A stretch of 64,000 nt of DNA, from assembly GCA_008933995.1 (NCBI GenBank), contig WARS01000029.1:12161107-12225106 (forward strand), written 5' to 3'. The notes beneath the pieces are model-generated. The model was not told where the DNA came from. It saw nothing but the letters and a program-made list of their open reading frames with translations, and made no database searches. Positions 51,201 through 63,003 of this stretch are shown here, piece after piece. The position numbers and the translations under genes were made by a program. This stretch comes from Datnioides undecimradiatus. Its lineage: Eukaryota > Chordata > Actinopteri > Lobotiformes > Datnioididae. The number at the start of each line of letters is the position of its first letter. Positions within the stretch are counted from its first letter, which is position 1.

Positions 51201-51753
51201 GCAAGTCTAGATACCTGATGGAGAAGTTGGGAAATTAGTTTTGGGGCCAGAGGGGGGTTTGTTGTTGTTGTTATTGTTTGGGGTTTTTTTTATGAATTTT
51301 AACCATAAAAAGCCAATACTTAAAAAAATACAAAGTAAGGTTGTCAAGCCTGTAACCCTTATTGGGAGGTTCATATAGGTTCACATAGGTTTTTTCCCAA
51401 GAGTGTGTGAGTGTGTGTGAGAGAGAGAGATCCTCACTCTCCAGCTTAGGTGACCTGTGCACCACTCACACCCTGGGGGCTCAGGCACACACATGGCCCG
51501 CTGCTCCAAAACATTTGGAATTTCGCTGCAGCCACCGCATACACACGTGTACACAGATACACACATATTCTCACAGCACAAGCACATCTGGTTTCCAGGA
51601 TGGCTCTCATGAATGCAGACCTTTTAGCTGCCAGTACAGGCAGGCTGCTAGTGTTAATGACTGGGGCATTCCCAGGATGAAAACGGGGAGAGGATGCAAA
51701 ACAGAGGCAGCCATCCCTTCTGAGGGGTAACCTAATCTAGCTCCAGCAGGAGC

Positions 51754-51755
<2 letters not shown>

Positions 51756-51801
<46 letters not shown>

Positions 51802-51806
51802 GTGTG
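51756..51806 (+). repeat. (TG)n microsatellite
   Basis: About 22 pure TG units, a one-base slip (TT) and three further units. Frames at 51737-51992 on both strands cross this tract. Confidence 0.97.
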
Positions 51807-52599
51807 ACTAAATGGCCAAAGGGGGTAGGCCGGCAAAAGGTCCTTGGGGTCAGAAGAGGTTGCCTTAGCACCCCAGTGCGTATGTGCCAGGTCTGGCTTC
51901 CTCCCAAAAGTGCAGAGAGGTCACAGCAATTTCCCCAAGTCAGGAGTGTGTTGGGGTCCTGCTTCCCGAACATATCAGTCACTGAAGGATGAGGAGGAGA
52001 GCATAAGGCCTGGTCTTTGTAGAATTACCTCCTCTAATCCCCAGAGTGTCAGGACCGCAAGGAAAGTATACCATTGTTTGGCAGGGTGCATGAGGTTATG
52101 TGAGGGGAAACGTAAAAGCTACTGAGACTGTATTTTTCTTCAGACTGCAACTTAAAATGTAATTATTCTGTTCATAATTGGTGGGGAATTTCCTCACAGG
52201 TGTTATTATCTTTCTGGTTATTGGCCCAGTCCCACAATGCTTCCTGTTAAGTTGTTCTTTAACGTCGGTGCGTCACCTCACCTCACTTGGCAGCAGTAAG
52301 TGAACAGGAATGCTTTGCTCGGGAACTGAAAATGAATACATTAAGAGTGGAAGTAAAAGAGCTCAATAATGATTTAAGTAGCTTGTGGTAGAAGGGATTA
52401 TTTTACTTTTTTTTTTTTTCAGAAAGGGTTTTTCCTTGACCCAAATAGCAGGTTCCTGTCTGTCATGTCCCTGCTCGCTTCCTCTCTCTGGTTCACTTTT
52501 TAATTTCAAAAGAAGGTAGCAGTCCAAACATACTCCATATTCATTGCAGTGTGGTCATTTAGAAGGTTGCTTTAAGTACGCACATGCACAATTCCCTTT

Positions 52600-52648
52600 A
52601 AAAAAAAAAAAAAAAAAAAAAGAAAAAGAAAAAAACACAGAAAAAACA
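52600..52648 (+). repeat. Poly-A tract, interrupted
   Basis: A run of 21 A residues followed by A-rich sequence. It could be the tail of a decayed retroposon in plus orientation, but no body is recognised upstream. Confidence 0.92.
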
Positions 52649-53560
52649 AATTCCCCATCCCCTGTGTGAAGTTAATGGGCCTGTGCCTCTCACCCAAACC
52701 CAGCCATAGGCGATGTGGAGGGACTTAATCTAACACACTCAGGACTAATACCATCACTACATGAAGTAGATTAAACCATGAGTTCCCCTCAGTCTCTTGA
52801 CAAGTTTAAAATGTATTTGGGGTAGGGGAGCACATATCTTTAGATAATGGTGATGACTAAACTATCATCAAAATCTAAATCCCTAAATCCCTGCATCTCT
52901 TGATAAATATGACGTTGATTGTCACGCTACAGCCACACTATTGCGCAAGGGCATGGGAAGACAGCTAATAATGACTCATCAAAACAGACCAGTAATTGTC
53001 GAGTATTGCGACTCAATTCACATAACCCGTACTTCTTGCTCAGGATGGCTCAATCAATATTTGGAAACATGAACCATAAGGGATAGTAGTGAGAGCTCAT
53101 TTTTATGCAAGAGGAGTTATCCAAGGGCAGGAGAGAAACATCAGAGTCCTGAATCCTCCCTTGATATTCCTTCATATTTATTTTTGTTTATTTCTAAATT
53201 TGCTACACAGCATTTCATGTTCTGGCAGCAACCTTAAGGTTTCACCATGCACACACCCAGTCCATGTCATTAACAAATAAGGAGTATTTATTGGCACATA
53301 TAAAAAAACGATAAACATGTGTCATGGGATAGTTACGTCGTCCGCCGCCTTGGGAGCCTGCTGCCCTGCCAAGATCGAAACTCATCAGAGCTCCGTCCTT
53401 TCCAGCTGCCAGAATAAATCTTAATAAAAAATGAGCACACAGCATTACCCGCTTAAAAAATGCTAACCCCACAGAAGAGAGAAGAAGAAATAAAGTAGGA
53501 GAAAAAAATACTGGCGCTTCCAGAAAATTCTCATATTAAAATAAACAATAAAATAAATGC

Positions 53561-53585
53561 AAAAAAAAAAAAAGAAAAAAAAAAA
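53561..53585 (+). repeat. Poly-A tract
   Basis: A run with one G interruption. Confidence 0.92.
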
Positions 53586-54206
53586 TTCAACAGCTTCCCA
53601 CTTCCCATTGTCCATGTTGCAATAACACATTTCAATGGATGCATGATTAACTTCACATCTGAAAACACGATCCGGTCACCCGGACGCTACAGCAAACAGG
53701 CAGCCTGCGTGGCACTCGAGCTGTTGATAACAAAAGCCATCACCCTGTGCACCGCTAAGCAGTTACCACATGATTTTATGAGAGCCATGCTCATTTATGA
53801 GTGCAATCAGTTGCAACCCAATGCCCCATAGGATGTCAGTGTTAGCGCCCCTCTTTGTCCTATGATGATGGACTGTCGGTTCAATGGCGTTATTGTAGCT
53901 CTAGTGGCCATCCAGGGAGTAATACATTGATAACAATATCAGCTCATAAAGATAGGCTGTTGCAGAAAAGGTCACTCCCTTTCTTGCCCATACTGTATCT
54001 CTCCTTTCCCCTCCCGTTTGTCTCATGATTCCTCCCTGGATTCTCCCGTCACTCCTTCCCTCTCTCCCTCTCTGTCTGTGTCTCTCTATCTTGCTTGCTA
54101 GGGGTGACGACGGCTGCCCCTCGGTGTGTAAGGAAGCTGGAATGTCATGTTTTAACTGGAGTTAGAGGTATGTTGACAGGCCAGACAGAGGGAACAGATG
54201 GCGGCG

Positions 54207-54285
54207 TGACATGCCCAAGGTCATCTGGCATGCCACTGTCGGGAGCACTGGATTTGAAACCCAACACTTTATCGCCTGCTTCCTT
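54207..54285 (+). repeat. Possible second, partial copy of the 21201-21430 repeat
   Basis: TGCCCAAGGTCATCTGGCATG, then GGGAGCACTGGATTTGAAACC and CAACACTTTATCGCC, parallels the 3' part of the teleost repeat (CCCAAGGACACTTCGGCATG ... GGAGCCGGGGATTGAACC ... CCAACC). Only the inner 3' part can be matched, and the alignment is by eye. Confidence 0.4.
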
Positions 54286-55773
54286 TTTCTTTCTTCAGGA
54301 TTTCTCCTCAACCCCTCCCTTCCTCCTTCCAACTTTCATCTCTTTCTCTTAAGTCGTCACTCACTCCTTTTTCTGTTTTTCAATCCCTTCCTGTCGGTCG
54401 TCTGCTTGTCCTGTGTCTCACTCCTTTTCTCTTTTTATCATCCCGTCCCACCTCAATGTAGGTCACAAAGCCCCCTGTAAAGGCTGCTGCCTATCTCTGC
54501 TTAAACACACTGCCCCCTAAACTCTCCTGACTACTCTATTCACACACACATACACGTACTTCCGAGAGCATCCTTATTCGCTTTCACTTCCTTTCATCCT
54601 TCTCCCCCACACATGCTCTGTTGTAGTCACATCGGCTGCATACCCATAAGAGTGTGCCAAGCTACCTTTGTCTCCTAAAGTCTCGCCCCAAACAACCCTG
54701 TCAGCAAAGATGTAGAAAGAATCCAAATGAGCCTTAATTACCTGTGCAGCCATGCCTGGAAGGTCATGCACCGGAAATCCCAACCACACCGATACAGTAA
54801 GCATGCCATGTCACAACACATGGCTTCTTTGTCTTCCAGCTAATTTCCAACAGAGGCATAAAGTAGAAAGAGAAGGAAAAAAACATTTTGGAAAAGGAGG
54901 GAGGGAGAGAGAAAGGGGGGGGCAAAGGGAGAAAACCGCTGTTTCTGCCCGCTGCCTTACCATTTTCGCTGAATGTTTTTGAGGGCTTGTAGCAAAATCC
55001 CAAGTAGAAAAATGTCCTCACTTTACCCGAATCTTGTCAGAAGTGTTCGTTTCAGCTCAGCAGGCAGAGCAGTTTGTCCCAAAACAACATTGGCTTTTTC
55101 TGTGATAAACATTGCACTGGTGATGCAAAAGCAGGTTGGAAGGATTAAAAAGTCAGGGTGGGACGGGGTGGCATTCGTGTAATTAACATTTTTAGGAATA
55201 GCCAGCTGCATGCAATCCAGTCTGTCTGAGATTTGCATGTCCATCCTGCCCACAACGGGTAACCCCTTGTTATATTTTTAATGCTCCCCAGTGAGACTCC
55301 TACGGGTGCTTTAGCTCCATTTGCAGCTTTCACAGGCTGCTCTCAGCAACACAAAGAGTGGTCCGTACAAATCCTAACGAGGTGAGAAGGACACCATGAC
55401 AACAGCACCAGCTCGAGGTGACATTTCCTCAACATGAGCAGCTCCCACAAATAAATACACAAATTTGTTTTTGAGAGACCTCGTTTAACTAGGTCTGCCT
55501 TCCCCCCCAGATCACTGACTCAAAACAGTCTGTGTTGTGTTTATTAGCATGTGTTTACGGCTGGTATTTGTAGTCATTGCGGCTGTGTTTGTCGTTGCTG
55601 TTGCTCAGGCCCTGTGATTATGCTTGTCGTTTTTTTGGCAGAGGGTTGTCTGAATATTAACAACATAACAATGCTAGGGCTGATTAGTCTTGAACGCAGC
55701 ATAGACGGCAGATCTCTATCTGGGGTGATACAGCAGTAAAATCATGCTGGGAGAGAGAGGAAGCACAGAAGAA

Positions 55774-55798
55774 GGGGGAGGGAGGGAGGAAGGGAGGG
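55774..55798 (+). repeat. G-rich purine tract, quadruplex-type
   Basis: Five runs of three or more G, separated by one to four purines. Confidence 0.85.
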
Positions 55799-56581
55799 AA
55801 AAAACTGTTTCAAATCTTCTCATCTACAAAGGTTATTTTCTGAATAGTAAGTCTTTCAGCATAAAACCGCATGTTTTTCCTTGAATAGAAATATGCGTAG
55901 CCACAAACAGAGAGCATATGGATGTATTTATGGCACTGCTTTGTTCTTGCAGTGTTGAATGTGTAATGTTGAGACTTTAAAAAGCCCCTTTTCATCTCAT
56001 GCTTTTTCTTACTTTCCCCAGCTTTTTCAAAAAGGCATTTTACTCTGCGAGAATGGAATTACAAGGTATATTACAAGTTAACGCTAGCATAATTTGTTGC
56101 AATTACACCATATAAGCCTACTTGTCCAGCTCTCAGGTAGTTTTTTTTATAGGTTGTGGGAATGTGGAGCATTTGCTTAACAAAAGAAAGAAAGAAAGAA
56201 GAAAAAACAGCTAAAGTTTTGGACAAATTTTAAAAATGGTTTCAACAAAACTCGATGGCAGTCAAAGTTTGGGCTCCGGATTGACATCTCGGTGAGGAAT
56301 TTGATTTTGTGAACAACTCCAAAGTTGTTGCTTCGGCCATTAATCACCCATCCCTGGAGAGCGGAACTCAGTGGAGCACAGGGCCCTCTCTGTGTTGCCA
56401 CGACAGGCTGAAAGCCAAACCCAGCGTTCTTGAACAATAGATGCCCCGACGTGACACCATTTTGTTATAGTGTGTGAGTGCATGTGTTTGTGCAAGGGGG
56501 CAGGACGGATTCTTGAAAGTACAGTGACACCTAAAGGCCTAATCCTATAGGCCCCTCTGTCTCTCCCTCTCTGACTCTCAC

Positions 56582-56711
56582 CAACACTTGAGTCAAGGAC
56601 ATGGTGAAATTTGGAGAAAAACTGATGAGTTTTCACTTTTACTGCACTTGATAGTTCCAAGCGCTTGTACAGGGCATCAAATTCCTCTCCTAATGACATG
56701 CCTGGGGCTGC
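56582..56711 (-). CDS. Possible internal coding exon, unidentified protein
   Basis: On the minus strand the acceptor CACTTTTCCTCCAG precedes 56711, and the donor GTGAGAG follows 56582. The 130-bp interval is open in the frame AAPGMSLGEEFDALYKRL...KVKTHQFFSKFHHVLDSSV, 43 codons plus one base (phase 0 to 1). The peptide is amphipathic and probably helical, with no simple-sequence bias, so it looks more protein-like than most frames here. The frame stays open on both sides of the splice sites (56345-56735), so the open reading itself is weak evidence. No family is recognised and no adjacent exon can be linked. It could share a minus-strand transcript with 1009-1245, but nothing shows that. Confidence 0.3.
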
Positions 56712-56912
56712 CTGGAGGAAAAGTGGCATTTTCATCTTCCAACCTGAGCATCTGATTGGACATAGGGTGGGAGAGCCAAAAAATGGATGCTGTGCTTTCT
56801 TAAAATGTTGGTGCAGTTGGATTGCACTGTATGGCCGTGTGGGTCCTGTATTTGTGCCCTCGAACCAGTCAATCCTTTTTTCTTTTCCTCTTTTCTTTTG
56901 GACATTTTGTGA

Positions 56913-56930
56913 TTTTTTTTTTTTTTTTTT
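56913..56930 (+). repeat. Poly-T run
   Basis: A T run of 18 bases within a T-rich 80-bp stretch. Confidence 0.93.
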
Positions 56931-58543
56931 AATGTTTTTTTTTAAAATAGTAAGGGATTGTACTGGAAGTAGACCTCACCAAAATAAGGCTACCTCCTAA
57001 TTTCTTGTCAGAATATACTCACAATTTTTAAAGTTCACAGTTAAACAGCAGAACATGAATGTAGGCTTAAAGAACAAAAAAATATGAAGATCAAGACGCT
57101 TGAGAGGATTTCTTATTTATTTTTAGAATGTATTAATTCTCAGATGTGATGTCTTAATATGATCTTCTGAAGGTCACATTTGTTGTATGTCTTAATTTTC
57201 CTCTGCATTACGAAGCATGCTCACACAGTGCTGTTTTGTTTCTAAGTGAGTCTATATTACAGTGTGGATGCACTCACACAGCTCAAACACACACACACAC
57301 ATAAACACACATTCCCCAGCTGAACAGTACCACTGTAGTGGTGAGTTTCTCACCGGGCAGCCCTTTGATCTCGCCTCGTCTCTTGTGTCTGCTTTCACGG
57401 CCAGCTCTGCATGCAGAGCCAGTTTTTAATATGGCAGCGCACCCTGGGTCCCAGAGTAACAATAAACTTTACCTTCAACTGTCAGCAGGTCTTAATCACT
57501 GGGATTACTGCAGCACTAAATGTTGGATTCCTGTTAATATTCCTGCTGGTGAAAAAGGTAAACAGACCCAAAGAGATAAATATCGCCCACCCCTCAACAG
57601 AAATATCCTTTGGAGTTCGCAATCTCATTTTCATCACTTGCAAATATGGCACGGAAGTCAAAAAGGGGAAAGAATAAGCCTCAGTTTCGATGAATGTGGA
57701 CAATCACAATGGGATTCTTTTTTCGGTGGTGGGCTCTCTCCCACAAATGTACAATCGGTCATTCTCAAAGAGCCTTCAGCTGAGCTGTTATTTGCTGTCC
57801 TATGAGGCTCCATAGCTGGAGCTCACCAAGCCAACTAATGGAGCGTCAGAGGCCTGCGAATGGCAGGCAGCACGTATGCAGCAGCCTCTGTGTGCAAGAT
57901 TGATTTAGATCTCCATTTAGTTTAGTTTCCCTGCAGAATGAAGAGAAAACAAGCAAGATATTACAAAAACAAATATTCTAATTATTACAATAGGTATTAT
58001 TGTTTTTTGTTAAAACTGGCTACAATAGATTAAAAAAATTAAAATATTAACTGTAAAATACGTAACTACCCATTTATTTTTAGACTAATTATTTATGTGT
58101 ATTTATATATATGTTAATAAAATTGTGAGGTCTTGTAATTGCGGTGCATCGGTAGTTTTTTTTTTTTTCTTTGAGTCTCTCTATTGTATTTCATTGTGTA
58201 CATTTTCCCCACATTCTTTCTAACAGGCAAAATATTTGAAATGAGCGCAAACCCAATATGACAAAAGTCAATTTTATTCTTATATTCACACACGCTAAAA
58301 ATGGCTTCTAGTGGAGTGAAGCGTACTGTTTCAGGAGTTAAATCCGTGCTCTGCTGGGTCCAAATATTTTACCATAGCTTAGCTGCTCCACTAAAATCTG
58401 CACTTGTGTGCACTCCATTGCCCCTTCATCTTGCTTTGAAAACACCACTGGATTAGAGGCTATTGTCTCAGGACGCAGGCGGCTTGACTCCTCGGCGACA
58501 CGGATCTCATGCCTATGTCATGTTGTGGGAATAGTCGACAGAC

Positions 58544-58563
58544 AGAGAGAGAGAGAGAGAGAG
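58544..58563 (+). repeat. (GA)n microsatellite
   Basis: About ten GA units. Confidence 0.93.
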
Positions 58564-60154
58564 TCTTAAACAATTCAAGAGTACAGTCACTTCAGCGAAG
58601 AGCCACTGCAGGATCTGAAAGGTTGGGCCTGTGAACAAGTGTTCATGCATTTTCAACAGTGATATCATTCACAGGGAATGCAATTCAGGTTGGTTTGAAT
58701 GAATACATTAAGTAACAAGGGGCAGCCATTTATTTAGATTGTGCTGTTTAGTCAGTGTTTAGGCTGTGCATGGCTGCGTTCTGGCTACATGAGCAAAATG
58801 GCTTTGTGTGCATTTTGGGTGCATTTTTCCACAGTTTCTCATCCTCATTCATTCAATTGTATTCCATGGAAGTGACCCTACCTCGTTTTTTCCAGCACTC
58901 TAAAACAGATTTGAATGTATGAATAAACTCATGCAATCACATGCCTGCAAGATCCCCAAAACTAGAACCACATGAATATTTTCATAAGTAACTTGCGTTT
59001 CTCTGGAAAATCAGGGTTTTCTCACACATTTATCTTTTTTTTGGGGGGGGGTTATGCAAAGCTTGGTGAGTAAAGCAAATATTATCAAGCAGAGATGTTT
59101 CCATCATCTTGTTCCTTTTTAGTTAATTGAATTGGTGTGCATCCTGCTATCACAGTGTTAGCACCACAGATATATGATCGTAGTCTTTATTGAAATGATT
59201 TCCATGGGTGTTTGTCTCACTGCTGGCTCTGTGTCAGGCTTTTAGGAAGAGAGACAGAGAGAAAGAGGCGGGGATAGACAGAAGAGGGTGGGGGGTGGGG
59301 ACGTGGGGAAAAGAGAATATGAAATTGATTAGTTAGCTGGGATGGAAAATAAAGACTTCATCAGGATCACTTTGTGCAGTCCTCACAATCAGCTGTGAAA
59401 CAATACAGCCTCCCTAATGAAGACAGAGAGGCAGCGACTGTGTGTGCATCTGTGTACCTGCATGATATTTGTGTGTGGTTATGCTTACGTTGTGAAAGGG
59501 ATCAGAAAGAGTGAGTATGAATTGAGAGGGTTTGTGTCGCATCACATCACTCAGATCCTCCACGTCTTCCACAAGATTTAAAAAAAAATATCAGTCTGCA
59601 TCGCCATTCCTTCAACCTCCAGGCTAAGAACCAAATGAATCTCCTTTTAAATTCTCACTTGAGTGCTGTTGAATTTAATTTTTCAAGTCTCTTCAAAGAT
59701 TAGAATTTGAATTATCTTGAATATTTGTGATGAAAGACAGAAGTGGTGCCCTTCTGGATTTTATTCACGCCAAAAACACAAGCATTTCGTTTGTCAGCAA
59801 ATCCAAGTTTAAGTTGCTGTTTAAAAAAAAAATCACACATCACATATTAGCACTGTGTGGCTGTTGATATTGTGCTTTCCAGCAAGTTTTTATTTTTCAA
59901 ACTTAATAAGAATAAACACCCTATGGATTAGGAACAATTGGTAATGTTTACAATTTGGTTCCATTTGGTTATAAATTCCCAGTTAGTAAAAAAAATGTTT
60001 GGTGTTTTCAGAACTAATGGTATGTCATGTTGAACAGAGCTGAAAAAGAAAATAAACCATGAATAATTATTTTCAGTTAGCTACTGTCACTACATGCAAA
60101 AAATTGCAGAATTAATTTTTATTTTAGCTCTGATGATGAGCAGTATCCAGAAAA

Positions 60155-60194
60155 TGAAATTTTAAATTTTAAATTTTTAAATAATTTTAAATTG
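60155..60194 (+). repeat. AT-only low-complexity tract with AAATTT units
   Basis: Reiterated TTTTAAATT units give a self-complementary, AT-rich stretch. Confidence 0.85.
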
Positions 60195-61054
60195 ATATAA
60201 AAACGGCCACAATAATTGAAGCTGAAAAATATCTTTTTTATCAAATTGGTTCTTTTTTTAATCTTTATCAAGCATAAGTCGTTCTCTGTTTATGCTTTTA
60301 CTACTCATGTAATCATTCCTACCATGTTTTTCACTGCTACTTGTGAGCTTTTGAGGCTGTTGATTTGGGCTGCATCACCAAATATGTCAATCATGTGATA
60401 AACATCAGAGCACAATTACCTCAACAATTACATTGTATTTAAGGTTATGAACATTAACATTAGCTTTACTCTGTGCACCAACTGCAATGCATTCAATGAG
60501 ACTGCAGAGGAGGCACTCAGAAGATACATGCGGAAGCAATAATTGACACACTTTCAGACCGAGTGCAAATACAAATAAATTAAAATAAATTTACAGAGCA
60601 ATCACAACCGAACAAAAGAATAGAATATTCTCAATTTCCTAAATTTGCCTCTCTTTTGGAGCCTCTTTAGCTCATCAGGGTGCCAATAATTCTGTGAGGC
60701 ACTGTATTTATAACACTTCAATACACAAGACCATCATTTAAAGGCTAATTGTGAAGTTCTTATTATCAGCACCATGGACAGTTGTGAGATTCATTAAACT
60801 CAAGTCTCCAACCGTGAGGGAAAGATACGTACCAAACTGGGGCACTTCGCAACAGCCAATCAAGGAAGAGCACCATCAGGCAGGCGTCCTATCAGGAGCC
60901 TGCTCCAGGTCATGCTGACGAATCACTCAAAACTTTTTTTTCCCCTCTTCATTCTCCTCTCGTTACTTATCACTATGCTGATCGAGTAGTCTGACTGAAT
61001 GTGAGGATGGCTGTATTGCCACGGTGTTGCTCTCCTGCGCTCTCCCCTCCCCTG

Positions 61055-61073
61055 TTTTTTTTTTTTTTTTTTT
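61055..61073 (+). repeat. Poly-T run
   Basis: A T run of 19 bases, preceded by a CT-rich stretch. Confidence 0.93.
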
Positions 61074-61379
61074 GGTGCGGTAGAGAAACTGAGGCTGACT
61101 CCTGGAAGAAACCCTCTGGCGGCTGCTATTTATAGGGAAGGGACACAGTCACATTTGCATCTGGAGCTTATGAGAGACAGAAAGACAGAGAGAGAATGAG
61201 AGAGAAGCATGAAGGATACAGTCAATTTTTGAAATAAATAATTTATCCTGTAACCCAAGTCATTTCTTTCCAGGACAAATAAAGGAAGAAAGGGGAGAAA
61301 AAAGGGGGAAGCAGGCGGGAGTGTAAGAGAGACTTTGTCCAGATTCTCTTTTCTTGGCCATAAGTGAAAAAAACCCACC

Positions 61380-61645
61380 TTGAAATAAGACAGGCTGACC
61401 CAAATTGAATTAAATCGATTTGGATTCTCCTGAGCCTGCTTTTTCCACAGTGTACACAGTATTATCCTCCATTTCCTGTGACAGTGTCATGAGCAGTATA
61501 CATTACTCAGCTCCTTATAAAAATATTCTGGAGCTAAGGTATCGATTCTTGCGCTTCAATAATTGAGCCGCCAATGCAGAACAATGACGTCCCCATTGTT
61601 CCCATTTGTACCGATAAAAGTGCATCTCCCTTAAGGCCTGCTCAT
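61380..61645. promoter_or_regulatory. Candidate enhancer with an inverted SOX-type site pair
   Basis: The block holds AAATTGAATTAAATCGATTT (about 61401), TATCGATTC (about 61541), TCAATAATTGAG (61556-61567) and a perfect inverted pair GAACAATG (61579-61586) and CATTGTTC (61594-61601) with 7 bp between. AACAAT/ATTGTT is the SOX HMG-box core, and paired opposed sites are known for SoxE dimers. The function is inferred. Confidence 0.3.
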
Positions 61646-62421
61646 GGGGGGGGGGCAGTAAGCACAGAGTGGATGAGTGACGTTCACCATTAGATCAGCA
61701 AAATAAGGATGGGTTCTGACTCAGGCACAGGGGACAATCCCTGGGTCTCCCCCTGTAAACCACGGGGCCCGAAATTTGATTAGGACCTGGATATTTTCAG
61801 GTTTCTAGTGTGATTCCTCAAAGAGAAAGGCAAAATATTTCCCTCATATGTTCACTGTATGCTCCATTTGAAGTTTCAAGTCAGATGTGATGTGCACGAG
61901 CCAACATGAAATGTGGTGCACAAATACACCATTTGCTAAGTCACTGAGAACTTTACAGAGAAGTGCAGTAGACAGAAGGATCACAGCACCTAAATCTCTG
62001 TCCAGACACACACCCATATCACGGGAGACTGAGCACGGGTGACTGTGTGAGCTAATCATCAGTGTGTGTATGTGTCTGACCACAGCAGCCGCAACATCCA
62101 AGTGACCATTCCTGCAGCAGACTTTGGGCAAGTTAGGGTTCACCAGCACATGAAGACGGCATAATTAAGAAGCAGCGTTGAAGTGTAAAAGGAGTTGTGT
62201 TCTCAAGGCTTTCAAATGAGCCCATTTACATCAGCGTTGTTGTCACAATTTTTTCGGAGGGGGGCTTAAGGTATAAATATGTTAATGCGTGTTTACCCCC
62301 ATTCACCGCAAGGGCACGGGCACATTGAGTGTGGTGGAGCACGCAGTTGTGTGGTGGAAGGGGGCTGAATGGGGAGAGAGTTAAGGAAGAGAGGCAGAGG
62401 CAGAAGTGGGGATAAAAAGAT

Positions 62422-62450
62422 GGAGGGAGGGAGGGAGGGGGGGAGGGCGG
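62422..62450 (+). repeat. (GGGA)n tract, quadruplex-type
   Basis: GGAGGGAGGGAGGGAGGGG followed by GGGAGGGCGG provides more than four G3 runs with one-base loops. Confidence 0.92.
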
Positions 62451-62454
62451 CGTA

Positions 62455-62850
62455 TACATTATTAACTACGACTTCATCACATGTTCCCAGTTTCTTGGGG
62501 ACTTATTATTCCGAGGCGCTTTAATGAATAACAAGAAGAGAGGGCAGAGGGAGAGAAAGCGAGTGATTGATGAAGCAAGTGCATACATCGCCACCAGCTG
62601 GCTTGCTCCAGTACTGCTCCATAAACAGGAATACCAGGGAGATATAGAGTTTATAAAAATAGCCACAGAGGGCAACAACCTCTAAAGTGTCCCTGGCATT
62701 AGCATTTGACAAGGTCCCCGCCTGCCACGCTGCATATAGATTGGGATTTGCTTTGTCAAGGATACTTGTCAAGCGGACGCATGACAGCCAGATTTCATGA
62801 GCTCTGTGCAACAGCGAGGTTGGACATTGAGGCGGGCACTCTGTAAAGCC
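62455..62850. promoter_or_regulatory. Candidate conserved non-coding block
   Basis: About 400 bp of mixed-composition, repeat-free sequence lies between a G-rich tract and a TG-rich region. Features include GCTTTAATGAATAAC (about 62519), GCATTAGCATTTGACAAGG (about 62697) and TTTGACAAGG/TTTGTCAAGG inverted copies (about 62706-62715 and 62752-62761). The frame at 62521-63009 (minus) runs through the TG repeat and is not protein-like. Confidence 0.23.
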
Positions 62851-62858
62851 TCCCAGTG

Positions 62859-63003
62859 GGTGTTTGTGTGTGTGTGTGCATATGTGTGTGTGTGTGTGTT
62901 TGTGTTTGTGAAGGAAAGAAAGAAAGTATATTTGAGTTAGTCTTTGTGCCTGAGTGTGTTTGTGTTTGCAGGTGTGTGTGCCTGTGTATATGTGTTTGTG
63001 TGA
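62859..63003 (+). repeat. Compound TG-rich low-complexity region
   Basis: Imperfect TG runs (62863-62912 and 62950-63003) flank an AAGGAAAGAAAGAAAG tract. The 127-codon plus-strand frame and the His/Thr-rich minus-strand frames here are repeat translations. Confidence 0.93.

Larger units (their letters stand above)
47131..56581. other. Non-coding; no supported gene
   Basis: Contains several A, CT and TG tracts and the longest frame of the window (49615-50130, 171 codons, no recognisable domain). Mixed-composition patches with TAAT cores occur at 47870-47920 and 48880-48960. Pyrimidine-rich sequence occupies about 53990-54100 and 54290-54470, and G-rich purine tracts lie near 54896-54930. Confidence 0.55.
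56712..61379. other. Non-coding; no supported gene
   Basis: No convincing frame. From 57960 to 58180 and from 59800 to 60430 the sequence is strongly AT-rich. A short mixed-composition stretch at 57830-57935 may be a conserved element. Confidence 0.55.

Noticed and set aside
52600-52648. Poly-A tract as the tail of a retroposed gene or LINE
   Set aside because: No coding remnant or target duplication could be identified upstream.
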